The position numbers were made by a program, and so were the translations under genes. Positions 52,887-62,280 of a stretch of 64,000 bases of DNA are shown one piece after another. The notes under the pieces are model-generated. The model was given only the letters and a program-made list of their open reading frames with translations, was not told where the DNA came from and did no database searches. Numbering within the stretch: position 1 is the stretch's first letter; each line of letters opens with the position of its first letter. The DNA comes from Candidozyma auris (taxonomy: Eukaryota > Ascomycota > Pichiomycetes > Serinales > Metschnikowiaceae), in contig NC_072812.1 in assembly GCF_003013715.1 (NCBI RefSeq), positions 992,001 through 1,056,000 of the forward strand, read 5' to 3'.

Positions 52887-53469
52887 TTTGTGGGGAATTG
52901 CAACAACTAGGAAGTATGGGGAAAAGGCTATACGAGACGGAAAATTTCAAGATGCTCATCAGATGAGGCTGCCTCTACAAAGGCCACACCAGAAGTTTGT
53001 GAAGATGCCTAAAGAAGCAAAAGTATTTGCTCGATTAAAAGAGTAACGATGTTCATGACAGATGAACAAAACTTCTTCTAAGCCAGGATTGTGTATTGAC
53101 AAGTTGATTCGGAGTGGAGAAATGGCTGCGAAATGTGCGCTACAGAGGTGAACCGCTAAAAACGTAGTTGATTTCCTTGAATGGCTTGACAATGTGCAAT
53201 GTGAGTATCTTAAATTGCTATACATTCGGTTTCACAAAATTGCCTTGCAGCAACAAAAGGTTTTTTGAGAAGAGACCTTCAATGACTCCTCTGTGGTGAA
53301 ACATGCTCATGTCATAGGCAACTGAGAATGAACAGTCCGAGTGTCGCTGTAGAGTTCATCATCTCTTGCTTACGCTGTGCTTCCAACAATACTTCGTCGA
53401 TCTACACCCTTCACATTAATGCAATATATTGATAATTCTACATCTCGATATCGAACAGAACCCGAACAC
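52887..53469. other. intergenic, DYS1 promoter
   Basis: Upstream of DYS1 and downstream of NDUFA12. It contains one GCAGCC element 237 bp before DYS1. No gene seen. Confidence 0.6.
53123..53133 (-). promoter_or_regulatory. TTYGCAGCCA element, copy 11
   Basis: TGGCTGCGAAA on the plus strand, 237 bp upstream of DYS1. Confidence 0.45.
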
Positions 53470-53889
53470 TTACACCCTCTCTCTCACCTCTGGAGCCCAG
53501 CTCTGATGCTTAGGCTTGGCAGTGTTATATGTGACAAAAGCGCCTGGAGTATTTGTGAGGTTCTCCTTGTGCTTCTCCAAGGGGTATGCCCTGGATGCTT
53601 GTTGATCTTTGGGTAACTTATTTGGTGGGGTGTTGGTACCGTATCCCAACCAGTAGTGCCAACCTGGCTCAACTTTGGAGATGTCGACATCCCAGTCGTT
53701 GTACTCGACCCATCTTGTTCTCAAGTGGATTTCCTCTGGCACATCGGTCTCGTAGTACTTGTTACCCCAGTCGTCGATTCCAACTAACCAACCTCTCTTG
53801 GTATCGTTGTGGTGCTGGATCTGCCAAGCAGCTCTCTTAATACCAGAGGCATAGATATTCTTTATGGTACGAAAAATCGAAGTCGACAT
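53470..53889 (-). CDS. complex I accessory subunit NDUFA12 (B17.2)
   Basis: A 139-residue accessory subunit of mitochondrial NADH:ubiquinone oxidoreductase at the junction of peripheral and membrane arms. The NDUFA12 pattern is clear: GWLVGIDDWGNKYYE, RTRWVEYNDWDVDISKVEPGWHYWLGY, TNTPP and the C-terminal NTPGAFVTYNTAKPK. Length agrees with fungal homologues. With NDUFAF5 at 13-14 kb this shows the organism builds a proton-pumping complex I. Starts at ATG 53889. Confidence 0.95.
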   Translation of the reverse strand: MSTSIFRTIKNIYASGIKRAAWQIQHHNDTKRGWLVGIDDWGNKYYETDVPEEIHLRTRWVEYNDWDVDISKVEPGWHYWLGYGTNTPPNKLPKDQQASRAYPLEKHKENLTNTPGAFVTYNTAKPKHQSWAPEVRERV

Positions 53890-54344
53890 TCCTTAGGGCT
53901 GGTTGTGACCTACCAACACAGTGAGAAATGAAAACTGTTTGATTGGTTTTCCTGTGTGCAGGTTGCCAGTAGGTAGTAAAGTGTTGCAGTGCTACTTCTA
54001 GAAATGCAACGAGAATAGTTAATGGAAATGTGCTATTTTGATGGACATCTACTTGATTTGATCGTACGAGTAGTGGCTTCATCTCTCATAGAAAAGGCAG
54101 TGAGTGTGGAAATTCCCTCGCAGACCACAGTAAGCCAGTGTGGGAGCACTTCTAAGGTGGTATTCTTCAAATTTGAAGGAATTGGGCACACATTGAGCTC
54201 TTGAACGTTCTATTTTACACCTCATCGTTCAAATCGCTATATAATATCACGTCATGTTAGTAAACTGTATGAGAAAGTAATGGCAGCTTTTGGCGCATAT
54301 GATGCCTGGCTGCGAAAACAGTAAGTTCACAACTTCCACCTCTT
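53890..54344. other. intergenic, NDUFA12 upstream
   Basis: Divergent gap between NDUFA12 and the 113-residue orphan, with one GCAGCC element at 54307. No gene seen. Confidence 0.55.
54307..54318 (-). promoter_or_regulatory. TTYGCAGCCA element, copy 12
   Basis: TGGCTGCGAAAA on the plus strand, 38 bp before the orphan ATG at 54345 and 418 bp upstream of NDUFA12. Confidence 0.45.
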
Positions 54345-54686
54345 ATGTACAACATAAAGTCGTTTCCAATCTTCGATATGAAATCAGTGATTCGGCCTCG
54401 GACCTCGGCTTCAAAGTCCAGGAGTGACACCCAAAAGGAATTTGTCTTTGACGCCTTCCGAAACCCGTACCTGAAGATTAAGTCTGAGTCCGAGGAGTAT
54501 GGCGCCGAAGACGCTCACGAACACGAGTGTCAAGAGAAATCAGATCATGTACCAGATTGGGCACTTATTGAGAGCTCGGATCTTATAGAGCACTTTGCTG
54601 TCGATTTGAAGCTCAAGAAGCTTGGGAACGATCAGGACATGGTTGCACAAGACACCGATCCAACGGTTACAAAAGCAAAAGCATGA
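54345..54686 (+). CDS. small acidic hypothetical protein
   Basis: A 113-residue frame I do not recognise. It has a basic N-terminal third (SVIRPRTSASKSRS) and then an acidic, Glu/His-rich stretch. The segment VPDWALIESSDLIEHFAVDLKLKKLG looks like a folded or conserved piece. An internal ATG at 54378 is an alternative start. A promoter element stands directly upstream. Divergent with NDUFA12. Confidence 0.45.
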   Translation: MYNIKSFPIFDMKSVIRPRTSASKSRSDTQKEFVFDAFRNPYLKIKSESEEYGAEDAHEHECQEKSDHVPDWALIESSDLIEHFAVDLKLKKLGNDQDMVAQDTDPTVTKAKA

Positions 54687-55332
54687 GATTAGTGGCAATG
54701 GAGTCTGATCTACTTAAGAGGGTAATTCGTCAATTCAAAGGGCATTGTCGATACAGATTGCTCGTGATTTAAAGCTGTCAAGTTGTACTCGGCTTTTGCA
54801 GCCGTTTCAAAAGGAGTTGCAACTTGAGTCAACAGGGATCTTCACTATCAGTTGAATCATGATAAGTCTGAACCAGAGCCTTTTGCCCATAACATCCATG
54901 TTCATCACCTTCCAACTATTGTAGTATTGTCTTCTTTCTCGCACACACTCCATAGTCCATATCTATATACTCTATTACTAACCACAAATGTCCTCCACAA
55001 GTCGATTCGGTCATCAACAATTAGATACTGAATAGGACTCAAAGAAATTCCAATTTTTAGGATCTCACACAAACCGCTTCCTTATTTCTTATTTCACTTT
55101 GCACCTTCCCTCAGTACTGGCTTAACTCCTTGTCTACTGCTCTGAATGTGCAGTAACCTCACTGGGACCCTGGGGCAACACTATATTAATCACACTGACC
55201 ATCCTTACATTTCACATACAACACTTTTCCGGCAAAACATCAAAGGCTTTGGGAATACTTATTATCAATTAAAACTCCATTTCACACAACCTATTTTTCT
55301 AGTGCTGTTGGCAGATCCTTGCCTCGTCACTC
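54687..55332. other. intergenic, Gid4-like promoter
   Basis: Contains one GCAGCC element (54794). A TACTAAC near 54975 has no matching donor, so it is not called as an intron. No gene seen. Confidence 0.55.
54794..54803 (+). promoter_or_regulatory. TTYGCAGCC element, copy 13
   Basis: TTTTGCAGCC, about 530 bp upstream of the Gid4-like gene. Confidence 0.4.
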
Positions 55333-58191
55333 ATGCCTCCTCCTACCTCCCCAGAGAACGACGTGCCTGAGAGAGTAAACATTCCCCAGCTCTTTGGGCT
55401 ACGTCACTTGATGTCTCGTGATTTCTTCAACCACATGAACGAGGTGCTGGCCAACTTGTTAAGTGAATACACGGAGGAACAGCGCCGCCGCAACCTGGCC
55501 ACCCTGAATAGGCCCCCGAATCGACTGTCTATGTTAACGCTGCTCGAAGAGCACTATCGACGTTCTGATCTTCTTGACCACAGCATGATAAGAACTACAC
55601 ATCTTCCCCCAGAATTACGGAATTTGTCTTCCCCTGTGCGCTTCTTGGTGATTCCAGATCTCGAAGAGGAGATGGATTTGGATATAGACTTGGACGAGAA
55701 TTCTCCTAGGGCCACATCGTCGAACGTTGGATCAAGGGGAAGCAATGCTGTGACTTCCACCCCTTCTTTAGCTCAACCTGTGTCTAGTCCAAGCTCTGCT
55801 GCTACCTCGTTGCGTGTTCAGTCTCCTCTCTACTTACATCTGGATACCATGGATAGCGAGAATGACGATAACCAAGATGCAAGTAGCTCTCCGCACTGGA
55901 GCTCTGACGAAGATGGTGAGTTTGAGGAGCCTTCAGATCACGAAGTTGACGCAGAGGCTCATGACTCCGATGAGGAGAGCAATAGTGAGAGTGATACTAG
56001 CAGGAGTGACAGCGATGAAGACGAAAGGGCGGGGCGCTCAAGCAGTGAGATCGCTCACATTGAAGCAAGAAATAATCTTTTGGATAGCATGCAGCTGGCC
56101 CAGCGTCTCCTACTATCGTCCGCTCGCCAAAACCCCGCCAACAGAAACACACTCATAATCACCCCTGACCTGAATCGGGTCACGGGCGGCGTTCCATTGA
56201 GGCGGCAGAATGCCATCAGAGTGAAGCGTCGGGATCCAGATTCTACACAGAAGTCGTCAGAGGAGGTCGCTAAGGCATACCATACCGAGTTCGAAGAGGC
56301 TATCAAGATAATTCGGGCGTGCCCTCAATACCCTGGCAAATCCCCAATCTTCAACTCAGGTGCCCGCTTTCCCTTCGGAAAAAGAAACCCCGTTCTTCGC
56401 CGTTGGGGTACACTACGCCATCTGTCACGTAAGTCAAACCTAGATGCTCATATGGACAAGTTTCTTTGTCAGAGAAGGGCAGGAAAACTATGGCCGGACC
56501 ACCAAAGTGTAAAAGGTGTGGGAAGCAGAATATCTCATGTCAAACGTTTGTGTTCTGTTGATCTTCTCCCGCACAGAACCAAACGCTACAAGTATCACTA
56601 CACCACAAAGGAGGACTCGTCTAATAAGTATCACGATATCATTTATTCGATCAATAATCGGGAAAGAGTTGCACGCAAACACCGAAACAAGCGAAGGCAC
56701 GACAATGATGAGCGTAGCTCGAGAAAGAGAAGGAGAATAAAAGATTCTTCGTTCTCTAAAGCTCACGTTTTTTCAAGCGTAATGGTGGGAGATCATATCG
56801 ATGAAAACTTGCTTACCAGAGATGAAAAGTATAGTATCTTGAGTGGTCTTCCGTGCACCTTCTTGAGTAGTGGATCGAGTTTCACATTGGGTCCTAATAT
56901 AGACTGCCACTCGAAGCGGGCTTCAGATGTCCTCAATATGAATTTTTCTCATGTTGATAATGAGAAGAAACTTCTACATGGTTATCTTGATATTAACAAC
57001 GATGGATCTGCGCAAGATGACTTCCCGCTTCTTTCCAACCTTATTTCCTACCTTTGTGGAGGCATCAGATCACAATTCATGTTGAATTGCACGAACAAGG
57101 TGATTCAGATGAAGGCAGCTCTCCTCAACGATGTGTTCATGTTGAGTCTGTCGGTTAATGGAAAGGACGAGGATAATATAACTTCCTGTCTTCAAAAATC
57201 TTTGAAAATCCCATTCCATGGTGAAATTGTTGACTTCGATAAGAATGACCTTCGGTTCCTACCACAAACCAAATACAACGCGAACAAATCATCGACCAAT
57301 GCATCGTACCACCATTCAAGAGTTCGCAATGAACAGGTAAAGTTGCAGCTTCTTGAGTGGCTCCGCATTCGTCCATTTAGCAATTTTTCAGAGAACTTCT
57401 TCATGAATTATTTGATATTTATTGAGAAACGTCTCCGAGAATTTGACAAGTACACAAGGCATGAACAAGAGCTCACCTTAGAATTCACTCACCAATTCAA
57501 AGAACTGATATATGAAGTCACAAGAGAGTTTGACTTCGTCACCGATGATATACCGATGTACAAGGACAAATTCAGGAAGGCCATGTGGGACCTTGCGGAG
57601 AGGTTTGAGCATGAGCCTAGATATGATCTCCCCAAATCATTCTTTTTGCTTGAGTGGGAGTCAAAGCTCTGCGAAAAGCTATGTGAGCACTTCACATATG
57701 ACGATTCATGCCTTCTTAATGTTCAGTTAAACTACGTTCTATTTACAATACGTGTTGACGTTTCGAGCACCTTGGATGAGGTATTCTACCGCTTCCTCGA
57801 TAACATCAAGGAGGAAAATAAGAAAGTCCTCATCTCGAAGTATGCAAAGCTTGCTAGAGAAGCCCTTCCTGAGGAAGCTCGAGAGGCTGTCTTTGTCTGT
57901 TCCATCAATAGAAAGACTGGCCGCTTAGAAATGCAAAACACAAGGCTGTACCTTGACTATAAGTATGCCGGCTCATGCGATGCAAATGGTGGCAGAGGCG
58001 GGAGTAGTTCTGACAGCGATGAAGATGATGCCTTTATCTCAAGAAGAAGATACACTCGTCAAATGCACTGGAAGTGTCTCGAGGATCCTTACCTCATGCA
58101 CACGCCTACAATGATGTATGGGAAGTGGAAGCGGAATTTCACGAATTCATATCTGTCAGGTGGCGGGCAGGCCCGTGCCGACTTTGCCTGA
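55333..58191 (+). CDS. Vid24/Gid4-like domain protein with long extensions
   Basis: A 952-residue protein. The N-terminal 500 residues are acidic, Ser-rich and disordered, with a basic KRRR cluster near 460 (nuclear-signal-like). From about residue 510 the sequence resembles the Gid4/Vid24 barrel used by the GID E3 ligase to bind degrons: CTFLSSGSSFTLG, then FSHVDNEKKLLHGYLDI, then IPFHGEIVDF..RFLP, which line up with FL.SGS.F, (V/I).HVD.E...L.GYL.I and FF.GEII of the family. A helical stretch of about 270 residues then precedes a last KCLEDPYLMHTPTMMYGKWKRNF piece that may close the barrel. That insertion is not in standard Gid4 (about 300-360 residues). Assignment is by motif order only. 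Convergent with COX23, 4 bp between coding ends. Confidence 0.55.
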   Translation: MPPPTSPENDVPERVNIPQLFGLRHLMSRDFFNHMNEVLANLLSEYTEEQRRRNLATLNRPPNRLSMLTLLEEHYRRSDLLDHSMIRTTHLPPELRNLSSPVRFLVIPDLEEEMDLDIDLDENSPRATSSNVGSRGSNAVTSTPSLAQPVSSPSSAATSLRVQSPLYLHLDTMDSENDDNQDASSSPHWSSDEDGEFEEPSDHEVDAEAHDSDEESNSESDTSRSDSDEDERAGRSSSEIAHIEARNNLLDSMQLAQRLLLSSARQNPANRNTLIITPDLNRVTGGVPLRRQNAIRVKRRDPDSTQKSSEEVAKAYHTEFEEAIKIIRACPQYPGKSPIFNSGARFPFGKRNPVLRRWGTLRHLSRKSNLDAHMDKFLCQRRAGKLWPDHQSVKGVGSRISHVKRLCSVDLLPHRTKRYKYHYTTKEDSSNKYHDIIYSINNRERVARKHRNKRRHDNDERSSRKRRRIKDSSFSKAHVFSSVMVGDHIDENLLTRDEKYSILSGLPCTFLSSGSSFTLGPNIDCHSKRASDVLNMNFSHVDNEKKLLHGYLDINNDGSAQDDFPLLSNLISYLCGGIRSQFMLNCTNKVIQMKAALLNDVFMLSLSVNGKDEDNITSCLQKSLKIPFHGEIVDFDKNDLRFLPQTKYNANKSSTNASYHHSRVRNEQVKLQLLEWLRIRPFSNFSENFFMNYLIFIEKRLREFDKYTRHEQELTLEFTHQFKELIYEVTREFDFVTDDIPMYKDKFRKAMWDLAERFEHEPRYDLPKSFFLLEWESKLCEKLCEHFTYDDSCLLNVQLNYVLFTIRVDVSSTLDEVFYRFLDNIKEENKKVLISKYAKLAREALPEEAREAVFVCSINRKTGRLEMQNTRLYLDYKYAGSCDANGGRGGSSSDSDEDDAFISRRRYTRQMHWKCLEDPYLMHTPTMMYGKWKRNFTNSYLSGGGQARADFA

Positions 58192-58195
58192 GCAA

Positions 58196-58537
58196 CTACC
58201 ACTTGCCCCATCCCGCCTTACCTGCCATTCTATCTTCACGACGTTTCCTGAAAAAATCCTTCTGACATTCCCTGTAGGCGTCAAAGAAATCTTGACACAC
58301 AGATTTGTCTTCCTGATTGCGCAAAACACAACTGATTGAAGCTTGGCGACTTTCTTCGCAAGGATCGTAATATTTTGAAGGCTCTTTAGCTGCCCAGCGG
58401 TACTTGTGCCGATGATTCTCTGGGTTGTCCGGATAAAATTTATACTCAGAGACAGAACCCTTGGTGAAGTCTACTTGAGATTTATCCTTCTCGACTTTGT
58501 CCGTGCGGGCAACCTCGGAAATCTTGTCTTCGGCCAT
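58196..58537 (-). CDS. COX23: twin CX9C protein Cox23
   Basis: Mitochondrial intermembrane-space protein needed for cytochrome c oxidase assembly, imported by the Mia40/Erv1 disulfide relay. The 113-residue protein has two exact CX9C motifs, Cys60-Cys70 and Cys81-Cys91, with the hydrophobic spacing of a coiled-helix pair. The upstream YRWAAKEPSKYYDPCEES and downstream FFRKRREDR flanks are typical of Cox23. Other twin CX9C proteins (Cox17, Cmc1, Cox19) have different flanks. Confidence 0.9.
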   Translation of the reverse strand: MAEDKISEVARTDKVEKDKSQVDFTKGSVSEYKFYPDNPENHRHKYRWAAKEPSKYYDPCEESRQASISCVLRNQEDKSVCQDFFDAYRECQKDFFRKRREDRMAGKAGWGKW

Positions 58538-58803
58538 TTCCCCAGATGATGGATGAGGCTAGTGACGAAACTTCAACAATATTAAGGATGTATGGGTGTT
58601 TCGTTTCAAGGTGATGGCAGTCCTGTACAAGGCATTTCTGCGGAAGACCTAGATTTGCACCCAATTCTCTCGCAGCTTCTCCACGGATCCTTGTACGACT
58701 TGTCCCACCTGTGCAATCATCGCAAATCTCTACGTGTACATATAGTGCATCAATGCATTGGATTTTGCTCCCTACTCGTAAAACACAGCCAGCAGCGGCG
58801 TCA

Positions 58804-59355
58804 TCACCATCTGCCTCCTTGGTTGTAGTTGTCACGACCGCCATAGTTGTCACGTCCACCGTAATTGTCACGTCCGCCGTAGTTATCACGGCCTCCATAG
58901 TCATCACGACGACCGTGCTGGGGACCTCCTGGGCCGCCAGGTCCGCCAAAGTCGTTGCGGCCATATTCATTGCGGCCATAGTCGTTACGGCCATAGTCAT
59001 TGCGGCCATAATCATTACGGCCACCTGGAGGACCATAGTTGTCGTTTCTTCCGTAGCCCCCATGTCCTCCACCGTGATTCTGTTCATGCTTCTTCTCTTC
59101 CTTTCTCTCTTCCCACTTGTCCTCAAGCTTGTTGGCACCAATGGCACCGACTATGGCACCGCCAATCTTGCCCAAAGTCGAGTGGTGCCCCGCAATCTTG
59201 CCACCACCGTATCCTCCAGCGGCAGCACCACCAATGGTAGCCAAAAGGCCCCTGTCACCGCCTTCGTGTTCTTGTTGACTGTTCTGAGTCGACTGGTAGT
59301 TGTTGTCGGATCTCTGGCCTTGCTGGCCCGAAGAGTAAAATTCGTTAGCAGACAT
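58804..59355 (-). CDS. glycine-zipper protein with tandem repeats
   Basis: A 183-residue protein. Residues about 30-75 form a glycine-zipper 2TM-type segment (GLLATIGGAAAGGYGGGKIAG and LGKIGGAIVGAIGANKLED). A charged linker (KWEERKEEKKHEQ) follows, then a Gly/Arg/Asn/Asp-rich tail of tandem repeats: about five YGRND units and four YGGRDN units. Similar fungal proteins are often stress- or heat-induced and membrane associated, but the function is not established. The start at 59355 (MSANEFYSSGQ) is the first ATG. The repeat region leaves a long antisense frame that is not a gene. Confidence 0.75.
   Translation of the reverse strand: MSANEFYSSGQQGQRSDNNYQSTQNSQQEHEGGDRGLLATIGGAAAGGYGGGKIAGHHSTLGKIGGAIVGAIGANKLEDKWEERKEEKKHEQNHGGGHGGYGRNDNYGPPGGRNDYGRNDYGRNDYGRNEYGRNDFGGPGGPGGPQHGRRDDYGGRDNYGGRDNYGGRDNYGGRDNYNQGGRW
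58820..59035. repeat. coding tandem repeats (YGGRDN and YGRND units)
   Basis: Two adjacent arrays of 15-18 bp units inside the glycine-zipper gene; the units are nearly identical at DNA level. Likely to vary in copy number. Confidence 0.75.
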
Positions 59356-60520
59356 ACTTCAAGAAATTAGCGAGAAAAGAAATATTTGAAGAGGTCTCGA
59401 AACAACAGCGGACCGGTTCCTATTTATATCAAGATTCCGTCCCCGCGACAGGAATTGATCTGCCACAGAAGTGGCTATACTGTTCAGGTAAAACGCACCT
59501 TGACGTTATAGAATAGAAGCCGACCTGCAGACACGCCAGGGGTTGGTCTTGTCCTCTCACAGTAGCAAAGCCTGGGAACGAGAGACTCCTTCTATACATG
59601 AAGAACGTAGTAAGAGATTGCTGCAAATTGACGATATAATTCTTGAATATCAAAAAAATTTGGGGCCCGAACTGGATGTGTCTCGTATTGCATGCAGTAC
59701 CTCCTTACACGGTCGCTTGTATCGTTTTGGCCAGCTGCAGTTTACTGCCACAGCCGCTGTGGCGGAGGAACGTTGAAGAGTGACTATTCCAGTGCAGAGT
59801 GTAAGTTATCCAAAATGAGAATTTGAAATTTGGAGATCGATGTAAGAAAAATGAATAGTTGAGGGTTTGGTAAATCTTTAGATTTTTTAAGGTTCACTTT
59901 TTCGGGTGTTAGGCATTGCGTTGGTATTCTTTTACGTTACGAAGTGAAGTATGTCATGTTGATGCACAATTCTGGTATGGGAGAATCACAAAGGTGGTCG
60001 AAGGATTGATGATATTAACACCGAAGAGATATGACTAAATGCAGTAATTTTCAACCTTGGTCAACTTTTGCAAACCCCATTACTTCTTTTGCGTTTTCAT
60101 ACTCTGTACATTTGACACATTTACTACCACCATTTCACTGAGAAAGCCCTAATAACCTTAAAATGAGACTTAAAGAGACAAACCCGAGAAACACCAGACT
60201 AGAGCTATTTAAAAGACATTCAAACCTCTAGTATCATTAATTCACGTTTATGGCCAGTTTTTCATCGGCACTTGTCCAATTCAGAAGAGAATTTAAAAAG
60301 CATGTTGAAGGGAACCTGTAAAGGGACATATTGTCTTATGATTCAGGTTGAAACAGCCATTATTTGATCATAGTTGTCTGATTTGATTTAACTCAAAAGT
60401 TGGACCCATATCTGGCTTTTGCTTTGTTCTGCCCTTTTGCAGCCATAAACTATCCTGCACGGGCACCAAGCTCGATGCCATCTCCTACTACATCTTCAAC
60501 CTTCAAGAGAAGAGCACATC
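59356..60520. other. intergenic, divergent promoter of glycine-zipper gene and NCS2
   Basis: About 1.16 kb, AT-rich in its middle. It holds one GCAGCC element 76 bp before NCS2. A 77-codon frame (59543-59776) and a 23-codon frame (60250-60321) show no clear support. Confidence 0.5.
60435..60445 (+). promoter_or_regulatory. TTYGCAGCCA element, copy 14
   Basis: TTTTGCAGCCA, 76 bp upstream of the NCS2 start, the closest to an annotated conserved gene. Confidence 0.5.
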
Positions 60521-61819
60521 ATGTCCACAGCGCCGGTTCAGTATCTACTGAACTCAGACACTCTATGCAAAAGGTGTAGTGAGAAAAATGCTGTGTTGAT
60601 CTCAAGGAGAGACGCTTTCTGCCTGGACTGTTTTGTGTGGTTCGTGCGAGGCAAGCAGAGGAAGCTGATGCTCAATGAGCGGTATAAAGTAAAGTATGGT
60701 GCTGTTGCTGAAAAGTTGGGAACACAAAAGGTTCTTCTACCGTTGTCATTTGGTACCTCCTCTTTGGTTCTTTTGGATATGGTGGCGTCGCTTTTGCGGG
60801 AACAGAACCTAGCACACAAGGGTAAGCAAGGCTTCGAGTTGGTAGTGCTACATATACTTGAAGAAAACGGGCCATCCAAAGCTGAGGCAGAGCTGATTAT
60901 GCACGAGCTTTTGCTGCGTTATGATCCTGTTACAGTTCATTACAGAATTATTGATCCAGAGATGTTTCTTTTAGATAAGAGGAGTCTACAGCGTATCCAG
61001 GTCAGCGCAGAGTTTGATGTATTGAGCAAGCAGCAACAGCTTGGGAACTCCTTAACGGTGCTGCTTCTTCTCGAAAGCTGCCGAACAAATTCTTCTAGAG
61101 CTGATCTTCTTCAGCTCATATACCACGACTTGATCATCCAAAGTGCAATCCAACTACGCTGCAACACAATCCTACTAGGACACAGCATGACCAGGCTAGC
61201 CAGTGAAATTCTCTCCATGACCGTCAAGGGAAGAGGTGTTGAAATCCATGAGGCGATTGCTGATCGCTCGATTTCTTACGAGGGCAATGAATTCCATATC
61301 ATATTTCCATTCAGAGACATTTTGTTTGCAGAGGTAGAGGCTGTCTTGAGCTTGACGGATGGCTTAAAACAATTCCATGTGGAGACTTCAAAGGGTACAT
61401 CAATTGCTAAGAATATGACCGTTCAAGCTCTTTCGACAAAGTACTTCGATGACCTTGGTGCCAATGGATACGCCTCCACAGCGTCTACTGTCGTCAAGAC
61501 CGCAGAGAAACTAGGCGCTCCAAAGTGTGAGATTACTGCCAAATGTCGCATTTGCCAGGCTGATATTTACACGAATCCAAAGCAGTGGCTCAAGTCTATC
61601 ACTGTCAATGCAGCCGCTCCTCTTGAAACGGAAGCAGAGGTGGAATTGGCAGAGGACTACGCAAAAGTGATTGGCAAAAGCCATGTCTCTGGAGACAGCT
61701 TGGATGTCTGTTATGGATGTACTGTAATGTTGTTAGGTGCTGGAGACCAATTTGCATGGCCCATGAGGGCCACCAGGGAGGAGATTCTAGACGAGTTCGT
61801 CTTGACAGACGAGGAATGA
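60521..61819 (+). CDS. NCS2: cytoplasmic tRNA 2-thiolation protein Ncs2/Ctu2
   Basis: Partner of Ncs6/Ctu1 in the Urm1-dependent thiolation of the wobble uridine (s2U34) of tRNA-Lys, -Glu and -Gln. The 432-residue protein starts with the conserved zinc-type CKRCSEKNAVLISRRDAFCLDCF. A PP-loop-like ATPase core follows (LLPLSFGTSSLVLLDM, LLGHSMTRLASEILSMTVKGRG) in degenerate form as expected for Ctu2. The C-terminal part has CRICQAD and CYGC cysteine pairs. Length fits the family. Ctu1 would have an intact SGGxDS PP-loop, which is absent here. Confidence 0.93.
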   Translation: MSTAPVQYLLNSDTLCKRCSEKNAVLISRRDAFCLDCFVWFVRGKQRKLMLNERYKVKYGAVAEKLGTQKVLLPLSFGTSSLVLLDMVASLLREQNLAHKGKQGFELVVLHILEENGPSKAEAELIMHELLLRYDPVTVHYRIIDPEMFLLDKRSLQRIQVSAEFDVLSKQQQLGNSLTVLLLLESCRTNSSRADLLQLIYHDLIIQSAIQLRCNTILLGHSMTRLASEILSMTVKGRGVEIHEAIADRSISYEGNEFHIIFPFRDILFAEVEAVLSLTDGLKQFHVETSKGTSIAKNMTVQALSTKYFDDLGANGYASTASTVVKTAEKLGAPKCEITAKCRICQADIYTNPKQWLKSITVNAAAPLETEAEVELAEDYAKVIGKSHVSGDSLDVCYGCTVMLLGAGDQFAWPMRATREEILDEFVLTDEE

Positions 61820-62280
61820 TGCGACTAAGATTTTATAGATAAAGGGATACCACTGAGGGTACTATTATGTTGTAGACCGAAATGCTATCTTTTCCTGCTC
61901 TATATTTGAGATGCTGTTGCCAATTGGCTCAACGTAATGCTGGTAAGAATTGTATAAGTGAAGATTTATATTTCGCAGTCATTTTGTTTTCAAGCCAAAT
62001 TACCAAAATCAAACTACTTGAAAGTTTGAGATACCAAATGGAGTACCTCAAATGGGCCAAAAAGCTTTTGTGAAATTTTGAGTGGTATTCTTTCTAGTTT
62101 CCTCTTTGCATCCATGTATCCAGAAGGACCTTGTCTACCATTCGCGATTCTATGCACCATATATAAAGTGGAGGTAGAGTGTTCGCATCAAAGACTTCTA
62201 CAATCAATAGCCCGACTTGAGCTCACTTCAGCTGAATAAACCAGTCAGACAGTTCACGACGCTAAAATATAGCTGCTAAA
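61820..62280. other. intergenic
   Basis: Between two plus-strand genes. TATATAAA-like sequence at 62159-62166 is about 115 bp upstream of the next start codon. No further gene seen. Confidence 0.55.

Noticed and set aside
54970..55000. TACTAAC followed by an AG upstream of the Gid4-like gene
   Set aside because: No GTATGT-like donor at a suitable distance and no coding gain from splicing.
58711..59370. Plus-strand 219-codon frame of Val/Ile/Thr-rich sequence
   Set aside because: It is the antisense of the glycine-zipper gene; its apparent membrane segments come from the complementary repeat units.
59543..59776. 77-codon plus-strand frame in the promoter between the glycine-zipper gene and NCS2
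   Set aside because: No domain, no upstream promoter signal, composition near random.
60250..60321. 23-codon frame MASFSSALVQFRREFKKHVEG...
   Set aside because: Composition is protein-like, but it is too short and lacks family support or splice signals for a second exon.
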